Shown here: in pieces, positions 42,438-49,449 of the stretch | How the letters are laid out: every line of letters begins with the position of its first letter | Position numbering within the stretch: the stretch's first letter is position 1 | Source of the DNA: Candidatus Paracaedibacter symbiosus | GTDB lineage: Bacteria > Pseudomonadota > Alphaproteobacteria > Paracaedibacterales > Paracaedibacteraceae | DNA length: 49,449 nt | NCBI RefSeq assembly: GCF_000757605.1 | Contig: NZ_JQAK01000002.1 | Coordinates: 112,437 to 161,885, forward strand | Reading direction: 5' to 3' | Translations under genes and position numbers: made by a program | The notes under the pieces: model-generated | What the model was told of the DNA's origin: nothing | The model's database searches: none | Seen by the model: only the letters and a program-made list of their open reading frames with translations

Positions 42438-42565
42438 TGATAGGAGTTGTGGTATTTGTAAATTTCAGTACCAGCATATGAAAATCCAAGAATAATGGCC
42501 CCTAAGATCGCTACCTTGGGAGGAATTGTAAAAGAAGGTTGTTTTCTACGAACGGGACGGGTCAT
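42438..42565 (-). pseudogene. Membrane-protein N-terminus, cut by TIME (possibly traG)
   Basis: The minus frame reads MTRPVRRKQPSFTIPPKVAI followed by LGAIILGFSYAGTEIYKYHN, a basic start and one membrane segment. It is then lost in the miniature element. The frame is also open about 25 codons further upstream without an ATG. It lies downstream of traC-traD in the same orientation. In Ti-type systems traG, the coupling protein with an N-terminal membrane anchor, occupies that place, so it may be a traG relic. This identification is weak. Confidence 0.35.
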
Positions 42566-43206
42566 ATGACTTTCATCTTTTATGCCAAGCTGGCAATCAA
42601 TAATTTTCTCTACTGTAATACTGAGATAAGCGGTAATTCAAGGTTTCTGCGTTTAAATCCATCCAATAAAAAGAAGAGATTGAGAGATCAAAAGAAGCTT
42701 GTCTGAGAAAAGTACTATTCTCTTTATTTCTTTTAAATATTAACTATTCCTTAAACTATTCGACCTGCCTGTGGATAACTCTGTGAGTTTGCCCCCTTAT
42801 CATACATCTAACTTCCCAAGAATTAAGTCTTTTAACCTATTTGCTTAAAAAGTAGGCATCCTTATTAAGGTAGTAATTATAGCCAAGAGAAGATTGATTT
42901 TTCTAAAAAGCATCATAATTTAGACCATTTGACGAAGTGGGCAAAATCGTTTCGAAATATGAAAAGAAAGAATTTGTAAGAGGAAGAGGAGTCTTTTTAA
43001 TAAGATTAGATTTTTCGACAAAAAACATTGTAAAAGTGGTGTCGTTTCTAAGTGCCACGTATGTGGCACTTTATAAAGTATGATCAAGAATAATATTTAA
43101 ATATTGTGGAAATATTCTAAAAGATAAAAAATATATTTTTTATGGAATCTAAATTTATTATATAAGCAATTTAAATGGCCTTTATAAGTTTGAGCCCTTT
43201 CTCATA
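42566..43206. other. 641-bp gap with palindromic terminator-like site
   Basis: AT-rich, no gene recognised. AAGTGCCAC (43050-43058) and GTGGCACTT (43063-43071) form a perfect 9-bp stem with a 4-nt loop, about 135 bp beyond the end of the tra operon on the minus strand. It probably terminates that operon, although it could be an operator. Confidence 0.5.
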
Positions 43207-43494
43207 TTAAGGGCTGCAAGCAGAACCTTCCTTATTATTTTTCCATTTCAAAAGATGATTGTATAACTGATGAATATCATCATTAGGAATAGGGGCCTCT
43301 CTTTGCACTTTATGAATTTTTAGAATTTCATTTAAGATATCCTTATCAATGCCAGCTGTTTTTGCTTCTAATAGGATCTTGTGTATTTCTTCACAAATAT
43401 GATCTTTTTCTGCTTCAAGTTTTTTCAATTGGGAAATAATTTCTTCTAACTGGTTCTGAAAACTTTCTTCCATTGAATTATTGTCTAGTTTCAT
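43207..43494 (-). CDS. GapR-like DNA-binding protein (DUF2312)
   Basis: This 95-aa protein's central region, QLKKLEAEKDHICEEIHKIL with LEAKTAGIDKDILNEILKIH, matches the GapR/DUF2312 pattern (I..LE.EK..I.EDIK…AEAK..GFD.K.LR.II). Alphaproteobacterial GapR binds overtwisted DNA ahead of forks. Here it has extra residues at both ends and sits 33 bp after traD in the conjugation operon. It may help plasmid replication or transfer. Start ATG at 43494. Confidence 0.7.
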   Translation of the reverse strand: MKLDNNSMEESFQNQLEEIISQLKKLEAEKDHICEEIHKILLEAKTAGIDKDILNEILKIHKVQREAPIPNDDIHQLYNHLLKWKNNKEGSACSP

Positions 43495-43527
43495 TTTTTT
43501 CTACTCAAAAATAAGTGGTCCAATTAT

Positions 43528-43848
43528 TTATAACCGCTTTTGATATTCTCTCATCTTTAAGAGGCGTATCCCTTTATCTCGCCATCTTTCTTGCTGAAGA
43601 GGAGAGGGGGATTCACTCTCCATTATTTCAGATATTGCCCCTAAAAGCATGGCCGCTTTATCTTTAGAGATGAGGTCTGATTGCAGATCATCTCCCTCTT
43701 GAATATTGAGAAGAGAAGATAATCCAGATATTGATACAAGATTTCCTAATTGAATTAATGTGCGTGTTCTTGCTTTACGATTTATAGAATTTGATTTTGT
43801 CATTTTATAGGATACGGCTGACATCTCAGCATTCTTTCTATTAATCAT
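43528..43848 (-). CDS. traD: Conjugal transfer protein TraD (Ti-type)
   Basis: This 106-aa protein has the TraD-type signature RKARTRTLIQLGNLVSISGL followed by a helical tail (DLISKDKAAMLLGAISEIME). In Ti-like systems TraD and TraC are small accessory proteins encoded divergently from the relaxase TraA. The start at 43848 overlaps the end of traC by 8 bp; a frame six codons longer exists. It is longer at its C-terminus than the about 70-aa Ti TraD. Confidence 0.82.
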   Translation of the reverse strand: MINRKNAEMSAVSYKMTKSNSINRKARTRTLIQLGNLVSISGLSSLLNIQEGDDLQSDLISKDKAAMLLGAISEIMESESPSPLQQERWRDKGIRLLKMREYQKRL

Positions 43849-44197
43849 GATGCGTATTTGATGCAATTGTTTTATTATCTTTTGAATGTGGTGAGTTTTG
43901 ATTTTTAGGCTTTTTAGAGGACTTTTTTCCTTGAAGAAATGTCGCGCCTGCTTGCTGCCATTCTCCTATCGCTGGGGTATTCTCTTTGTAAGATTTGACG
44001 ATATTGAGAATACCACCCACTAAGACATCGTGAGGGACACAAAGAGCATCAGTGTTACTTAAGACTGAACTAAAGTTGATGGCAATTTCATTTTGCAAAG
44101 CCTTTTCTTTTTCTTGAAGCTTTATAATTTCTAGTTGGACATCTGTTAACTTATTTTGATTACTTAGCACTTTTTTGATGGATAGTTTTTTGGTCAT
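43841..44197 (-). CDS. traC: Conjugal transfer protein TraC (Ti-type)
   Basis: This 118-aa protein's middle (KLTDVQLEIIKLQEKEKALQ) is a helical segment of the TraC/relaxosome accessory type, followed by SVLSNTDAL and a basic C-terminus (KKSSKKPKNQ). Its position, divergent from traA with a candidate oriT between them and overlapping traD, is typical. It is first gene of the minus-strand tra operon. The function would be to assist TraA at oriT. Confidence 0.7.
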   Translation of the reverse strand: MTKKLSIKKVLSNQNKLTDVQLEIIKLQEKEKALQNEIAINFSSVLSNTDALCVPHDVLVGGILNIVKSYKENTPAIGEWQQAGATFLQGKKSSKKPKNQNSPHSKDNKTIASNTHHD

Positions 44198-44286
44198 GAA
44201 TCTCTCGGACGTTAATAAAGTTGATATAAATCTAGATAAATTAAAGCATGGATGAATAAAATAAGCAATTCTAATCCACCGTCATT

Positions 44287-44330
44287 TGGAACAAATGCGC
44301 ACTTATGTGCTATTAGCACTTGTGCTTGCC
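44287..44330 (-). other. Candidate oriT (MOBQ-type nick region)
   Basis: On the minus strand, 44306-44297 reads ATAAGTGCGC, matching the conserved TAAGTGCGCCCT nick core of RSF1010/Ti-type (MOBQ) origins except for the last bases (CATTT follows). Two small inverted repeats, GCACAAGTGC and GCACATAAGTGC, lie just upstream. The site lies in the 182-bp gap between divergent traC and traA, where oriT is found in Ti-type systems. Confidence 0.6.
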
Positions 44331-44379
44331 TGGCCGGCGGCTTATTATTGTAGTTGATTAGTAATAGGAATTTTCATCT

Positions 44380-47300
44380 TTGGCCATTTGTCATTATAGC
44401 GTTAGTCATGTTTCCAGAAGTACAGGGTGCAGTTCTGTGCAAAGTGCTGCCTATATTACAGGAGAAAAGCTACATGAAGAGCGGCGTAATTTAACAGCAA
44501 ACTACTCAAATAGAGATGATGTTACTTACTCAGGAACACTCGCTCCTGAATGGGCAGGCGATGAATTTAGAGATACAGAAAAAGCTTGGAATGCCTTTGA
44601 AAAGCAGGCTGATGAGTTTGCAACAAGATATTATAAAACTAAAGAAACTCAAGATAAATTTAAAGCGTCTGCCCAAACAGGTATGAAAGTTGTTTTGGCT
44701 TTTCCCAAAGAATTATCTGCAGAAGAGCATAAAGAAATCCTGCACAATATTATGCAAAAGTCCTTTATTTCTAAAGGTCATGTGGTTACGTTTGGTGTTC
44801 ATGCAGAAGAGGGAAATCCTCATGCGCATTTACTCGTTTCTCATTGGACGATTGAAAAAGATGGCACCATATCCCTCTTTAAAAATAGAGACCTTTATTC
44901 GAGAGCGGGGTTAAAACTTCAAAGAGAAATTTACGCAAATGAAGTTAATTATGCTTTAGAAAAAAAGGGATTGGATGTCCGTATTGATCATCGGAGCTAC
45001 AAGGATCAAGGCATTGATTTAATACCAACTATTCATGAAGGCTGGTATGCAAAATCGCTTGCTGATAAAGGCCTTCCTTCACGCGTTGTAGAAGAAAATA
45101 AAAAAATTCGAGAAGAAAACCAACAACGAATTGCTCAGTATCCCGAAATTATTTTTAACGAATTGACGTCAAAAAAAGCGACCTTTAGTGAACTGGATGT
45201 TTTAAAAGTTGTCCAGAATCGAACGTTAGATCATCCTCATTTAGCCCAACATGTTTTTGAAGAATTGATCAATAAATCGGTTCACATCGGTCATGGATTT
45301 GATCGTCATAAACGATTTACGTCGCCTGAATATCATCAAAAAGAAACTGAACTCCTTAAAGGCATTGAGAAGCTATCCACGATCACTGTGGATAGGAAAA
45401 TTGATCACTTATCCATTCAAAGTCAGCTCAATTATCGTCGTTCTTTAAAAGATCAAATCAGTGACCAGCAGGAACAGGCGGTCCATACGTTGTGTAAGGA
45501 TTCTGCCTTTAGCGTATTGGTCGGAAGGGCAGGAACAGGGAAAACCACCGCAGTGTTAAAGCCAGTTGTGAAGCTTCATCAAGAAGCTGGTTTTAAGGTG
45601 ATGGGCATGGCTTTGGCTGCCGAAGCGGCCAAGAACCTGGCCGTAGAGACGGGATGCCACGCTGAGACCATTGCTTACTATACTCATCGATGGAAGCAGA
45701 TTCCGAAACTTCAAGAGGCCCTTTTAAATGAGAAGTTATCGGATAAGGATAGAGGCAAAGCGATGAGAGATCTTGATTCCTATCAAAGGACTCTGCCCAC
45801 CAAGGATACGGTGATCATCGTTGATGAAGCCGGGATGGTAGGCACAAAAGATTGGCATCATCTTGTGGCTATGGCCGATAAGACCGGGGCTAAACTTATC
45901 GTTTGCGGTGATGATCATCAATACAAAGCCATTGATGCGGGAGATGTGTTCCGTAAAAGTATTGAAGTGGCCGAGGCTCACGATTGCAAAGCAGAGGTAA
46001 GCTTTATCTTCCGTCAGAATGAAAATTGGATGAGGCAAGCTTCCATGAATCTGGCTCAATTAGAGACAACGACAGCCTTAATGGCGTATGAGAATAAAGG
46101 GCATGTGCGTGAGTCACATACTTCTAGTGATATGATCACCACTATTGCTCGTGACTACCTCGAAAAGGTCAAAAACACTCCTACTCACTCAGGGTGTGTA
46201 CTCACCTCCACCAATGACATACGTCTGGCTTTAAACAAGGAAATCAGGCAGCAACTACAGCTCCATGGGCTTCTTGGAGAAGATGCGGTTCAGCATCAAG
46301 GAAAAGGCTTGGCTTTAGGAGAGAAAATTGTCTTTCTCGCTAATGACCGACGTCAATACCATGTTAGCAGTGAGTCTGGTAACTTTGCTGTCAAGAATGG
46401 GACGCAAGGAACTATTGAAAGTATTAAGCCAGTGGTCATTCCTGAAAAAAGAGGAGAGGATGGTCAAGTCGTTGCCAAAAAAGAAATGAGCAGCCAACTA
46501 ACTGTTCGCGTCAGTGATACAGAGAGAGTGACGTTTACTTTAAGCGGCTATAAAGATATTGATCATGCTTATGCTGTGACGGGTCATAAAGCGCAAGGCC
46601 AAACAGTTGATTGGTCAATGGTGCATTTAAGTAAGAACCTTGATGCGTATGGTCTGTATGTGATGATGACGCGTCACCGTGATGACGTAACGCTTTACCA
46701 CAATAAAGAAGAGGTGGCATCGTTTAGTAAGTTTGCTGACAATATCCGGGTTGGTTATAAGGATCTTGCCGTGGATTACACGATTAAGCCTGAGAATTAT
46801 GAAGCTTACTTTAATGTCGAAGATTACAAAGCTCTTGGCCGTGAGATCATGCAAGTCATTAAAGATAAGGGAACCAAAAAAGATACTATCCCCGATCAAG
46901 CTTTTTCTTCCTCTCCTGAAAGCCTGTCATTGGCGGCTCCTTCTCTGAGTGACCTGTTAAAGGAAAGAAAAGAGTTAGCTCGCCTGATTGTTGAAGAAAG
47001 GGATGACCATAAGCTGTACGTGATGCAGGCGGGTCTGACCTTTGAAAAGCTAGAGATGACCGCTGGTCTTAAAGAGCGTCCATTAACGCTGATTGAGCAA
47101 AAAGCCCAACTGACAGTTGAGCAGTATGCCATGGTCGCCCTTGAGGCAAGAGAAACTTGGCGAGAGATCCGGAAAACTTCACCTGGAAGCTTGGCTAAAA
47201 CACATCCTGATTATCCAAGGTTTGATGAACTACGGCAAGAACGAGGCAGCCTTGCCAATATGATTGTTGAGTCAACGACTCTTCATCGTCCTTTTATTAA

Positions 47301-49449
47301 AGAAGTCTCTGAATCTTTGGGATACGGCCTCTCGACCATTCAAAAGCAAGCCATTGATTTCCAAAGCACGCAGTTACAACAGACTTTGAAGCAAGAAGGG
47401 CTAGACCACTCAACTTCTCAAAAACTAGAAGTGTTGGCAGCATATGTCGACGCCAGAGACCTGTTTGGTCAAACATGGAAAGAATTGAAGCCGCAGTTGA
47501 AGGAAGCAGAAGGAACGTTGCTGAAGTCGACATTAGACGCCCAAGTTCAGTCTATGCGCAACCTTTCTATGCAACGCGATAAGCTTGCCTATCAAATTGT
47601 CGACCAGTTCGAAGAGTATCACCCGTTAGCGAAGTCACTCCAAATCACTCTTGATACCTCTAAGCTGTTCACGCAAGCAGAAACCGGGCTTCGCCAAACC
47701 TGTATTGAGCAATATCAACAGAGCAATAGTCAATTGGCTAAGTCACTAGCCGCTTATGAGCTGAATCATTTATGGCAAGCCGAAAAAGAGGTCGGTAGTA
47801 AAGCAACAGTTAGAGAACTGCTGCAGAATAAAATTAATTTGTTGGAGATCAAATCCGAAGCGCAAAACTTTGAGCGCATCCAACTGCAAGGATCTTTAAC
47901 AAATGAGCAAGATAAGCAATTGTTTAAGGATCTGAGTCACTACCAAGATATTAAGGATACAGCTAGAGATCACTACAAGCTTTGTGTGGAAGAGGCAAAT
48001 GATAAAGGCATTAAGCCTTGGGAAAGTAGTTATTATCCCGCGTATGCAGCTGTAAACAAAGAAAAGGACGCAGCTGCCTTTACGCTGATCAAACAGTCCT
48101 ACCCATCTGTTGAAGCTATGGCTGAAAAGATGTCTGTTTCCTTGAAGAGCCTTGATCAAGAAGCACATCGCCATGACTTGCGTCAGATATCGGATGTTTA
48201 CTTAAGCGGAATGGGGGCTCACTCTGCCGTAGCAGCTAAGGAGCTGCGTGCTTGGCTTGACTTTGATCGGGAAACCGGATCAAAGCAGACATTTGGGATG
48301 CTTGCTGAATCAAAGATTCTGCCCCGAGAACTGATCACCCATATACAAGAAAAGGAATCTCAATTTAAAAAAACATCCTCTTCTAATATGAATCAGGATA
48401 CAGTATCCTCCTTCACACAGGAATCACCATCTCCCGTTCAGAGTAATCTGGCCAGCCCACGCCAGCCTCATAATAAAAGCATCAACTTTAATGTTTCCCA
48501 AAATATCCACGAGTCATTAAAGGAACGGATAGGGGAATTAAGTAAAACGTTGCTTGGGGATCCTTCCAGTCGCAGTGCTTATCAGCATAGATACGGACGT
48601 AAAGGATCAATTTCTGTCATGGTAAACGGATCTAATCAGGGACTTTACTCCAACTTCGAAACGGGTGTTCATGGTGGTCCATTAAAGATGATTGAGGATA
48701 AGCTTCAGCTCTCCCCGAAAGAGGCCACTGGTTGGGCAAGAGATTGGTTGGGGCAAACGCTGACGCCAGCTTATACATCATCTCTATCATTGCAACAAAC
48801 GCTAGCAACCGAAAAAGAAAAAACCTGGATGCCTATATTGCCGGTACCTGCTGGAATTATGGCTCCTGATGTTAAAGATAATCCTTATCTATCTTATATG
48901 ACCAAGGATAAGGAAGTAACATCCCTATATGCCTATAAGGATCAGCAGGGACAGACCCTCGGGTATGTCTCCCGCCTTGAGGATAAGGACGGATCCAAGA
49001 TAACGCCAACTTTAACCTATTGCCAGAATGAAAAAGGCCAGCAACATTGGCGTTGGAAGGGCTTTGGCGATAACCGCCCTCTATACGGCCTAGACCGCCT
49101 TCAAGACAATAAGCCTGTGTTGATTGTTGAAGGAGAGAAGGCAGCTGATGCCGCTCAAAAAATCCTTCCGAGTCATGCCGTTCTCAGTTGGCCAGGTGGG
49201 GCGGGCGCTGTCAATAAAGCAGACTGGATGCCACTGGTTGGTCGCGAGGTTACTATTTGGCCCGACAATGACGTGCCAGGATTTATGGCGGCGGAGAAGA
49301 TTACTAATATTTTAAAGCAATTACATCATGACCAAGGTATTAAATGTGCTGTCAAAACAGTCGATCTTCCAAAAGTCTTACCGTTAAAATGGGATCTGGC
49401 TGATAAACTTCCTGATCATTTAAATATTGAGAATATTCGAACATTAATT
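44380..49449 (+). CDS. traA: Conjugative relaxase-helicase TraA with Toprim-like C-terminus (3' partial)
   Basis: The protein starts with TTG at 44380 (MAICHYSVSHVSRSTG, matching the canonical MAIYH.S…ISRS.G start) and stays in one frame for 1690 codons to the window end. It has a MOBQ relaxase domain with HAEEGNPHAHLLVSHW (metal-binding His) near 150. A RecD/TraI-type helicase follows, with Walker A VGRAGTGKTT near 385, DEAG near 483 and GHKAQGQTVD near 735. A long helical region runs to about 1360. The C-terminal section is similar to plasmid primases: zinc-free NGSNQGLYSNFETG, then a Toprim motif with VLIVEGEKAADAA near 1580 and TIWPDND near 1627. It would nick oriT, unwind and perhaps prime. 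Toprim fusions to TraA are unusual in Ti systems but occur in Rickettsiales elements. The end is outside the window. Confidence 0.93.
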   Translation, partial: MAICHYSVSHVSRSTGCSSVQSAAYITGEKLHEERRNLTANYSNRDDVTYSGTLAPEWAGDEFRDTEKAWNAFEKQADEFATRYYKTKETQDKFKASAQTGMKVVLAFPKELSAEEHKEILHNIMQKSFISKGHVVTFGVHAEEGNPHAHLLVSHWTIEKDGTISLFKNRDLYSRAGLKLQREIYANEVNYALEKKGLDVRIDHRSYKDQGIDLIPTIHEGWYAKSLADKGLPSRVVEENKKIREENQQRIAQYPEIIFNELTSKKATFSELDVLKVVQNRTLDHPHLAQHVFEELINKSVHIGHGFDRHKRFTSPEYHQKETELLKGIEKLSTITVDRKIDHLSIQSQLNYRRSLKDQISDQQEQAVHTLCKDSAFSVLVGRAGTGKTTAVLKPVVKLHQEAGFKVMGMALAAEAAKNLAVETGCHAETIAYYTHRWKQIPKLQEALLNEKLSDKDRGKAMRDLDSYQRTLPTKDTVIIVDEAGMVGTKDWHHLVAMADKTGAKLIVCGDDHQYKAIDAGDVFRKSIEVAEAHDCKAEVSFIFRQNENWMRQASMNLAQLETTTALMAYENKGHVRESHTSSDMITTIARDYLEKVKNTPTHSGCVLTSTNDIRLALNKEIRQQLQLHGLLGEDAVQHQGKGLALGEKIVFLANDRRQYHVSSESGNFAVKNGTQGTIESIKPVVIPEKRGEDGQVVAKKEMSSQLTVRVSDTERVTFTLSGYKDIDHAYAVTGHKAQGQTVDWSMVHLSKNLDAYGLYVMMTRHRDDVTLYHNKEEVASFSKFADNIRVGYKDLAVDYTIKPENYEAYFNVEDYKALGREIMQVIKDKGTKKDTIPDQAFSSSPESLSLAAPSLSDLLKERKELARLIVEERDDHKLYVMQAGLTFEKLEMTAGLKERPLTLIEQKAQLTVEQYAMVALEARETWREIRKTSPGSLAKTHPDYPRFDELRQERGSLANMIVESTTLHRPFIKEVSESLGYGLSTIQKQAIDFQSTQLQQTLKQEGLDHSTSQKLEVLAAYVDARDLFGQTWKELKPQLKEAEGTLLKSTLDAQVQSMRNLSMQRDKLAYQIVDQFEEYHPLAKSLQITLDTSKLFTQAETGLRQTCIEQYQQSNSQLAKSLAAYELNHLWQAEKEVGSKATVRELLQNKINLLEIKSEAQNFERIQLQGSLTNEQDKQLFKDLSHYQDIKDTARDHYKLCVEEANDKGIKPWESSYYPAYAAVNKEKDAAAFTLIKQSYPSVEAMAEKMSVSLKSLDQEAHRHDLRQISDVYLSGMGAHSAVAAKELRAWLDFDRETGSKQTFGMLAESKILPRELITHIQEKESQFKKTSSSNMNQDTVSSFTQESPSPVQSNLASPRQPHNKSINFNVSQNIHESLKERIGELSKTLLGDPSSRSAYQHRYGRKGSISVMVNGSNQGLYSNFETGVHGGPLKMIEDKLQLSPKEATGWARDWLGQTLTPAYTSSLSLQQTLATEKEKTWMPILPVPAGIMAPDVKDNPYLSYMTKDKEVTSLYAYKDQQGQTLGYVSRLEDKDGSKITPTLTYCQNEKGQQHWRWKGFGDNRPLYGLDRLQDNKPVLIVEGEKAADAAQKILPSHAVLSWPGGAGAVNKADWMPLVGREVTIWPDNDVPGFMAAEKITNILKQLHHDQGIKCAVKTVDLPKVLPLKWDLADKLPDHLNIENIRTLI

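Noticed and set aside
45736-48174. Minus-strand frames of 60-107 codons
   Set aside because: All lie antisense within the continuous TraA frame, which has clear relaxase and helicase motifs.
1-49449. CRISPR arrays, tRNA or rRNA genes
   Set aside because: Looked for regularly spaced direct repeats, cloverleaf ends (GGTTCGA…CCA) and rRNA landmarks; none convincing.

Overview
The window reads like an AT-rich alphaproteobacterial endosymbiont or host-associated genome (Holosporales/Rickettsiales-like), on a plasmid or a conjugative island. The basis is the gene content: a Ti-type TraA relaxase with TraC/TraD (as in Rickettsiales amplified genetic elements), secreted patatin phospholipases, large TPR proteins, many small secreted proteins, and very dense insertion sequences, group II introns and miniature elements. 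Taxonomy is an inference; there is no rRNA or other marker gene here.

Layout. 1-1.03 kb: 3' part of a group II intron. 1.15-6.2 kb: a large LuxR-HTH/TM/NB-ARC/TPR (STAND) protein on the minus strand, divergent from two tandem paralogous genes for secreted Cys-rich proteins. 6.3-14.0 kb: a mosaic of nested mobile elements (intron fragments, a deleted Tn3 derivative with perfect 40-bp ends, IS110, a second resolvase, IS6 and IS256 remnants, a complete 2.18-kb group II intron, a MITE). 14.4-29.4 kb: a segment bounded by two apparently identical 504-bp inverted copies of a MITE. It holds a broken secreted-protein gene, two further genes (one clearly secreted), a second LuxR/TM/NB-ARC/TPR protein, integrase and intron debris, an IS5-type element, an alpha/beta-hydrolase, and a GC-rich four-gene cassette (25.03-28.64 kb). 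The cassette encodes a small peptide, a protein with HESAH, a radical SAM/SPASM enzyme and a protein with HESLH, and looks like a ribosomally synthesised, post-translationally modified peptide (RiPP) pathway. 29.5-30.1 kb: a secreted protein with a good promoter. 30.4-34.3 kb: a complete Tn3-family transposon, inserted next to a polymorphic-toxin tip and its probable immunity gene (34.3-35.4 kb). 36.2-38.6 kb: a hybrid histidine kinase. 39.8-42.1 kb: two secreted patatin-like phospholipases. 42.4-49.4 kb: the conjugation module, with traD, traC and a GapR-like gene on the minus strand, a candidate oriT, and a very long TraA relaxase-helicase with a Toprim-like C-terminal region that runs off the window.

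The two most notable systems are the RiPP-like cassette and the repeated arrangement of a membrane-anchored STAND regulator divergent from small secreted-protein genes. The cassette is compositionally foreign and carries two different HExxH enzymes around one radical SAM enzyme. The STAND arrangement occurs twice and suggests a regulator-effector unit; that link is an inference.
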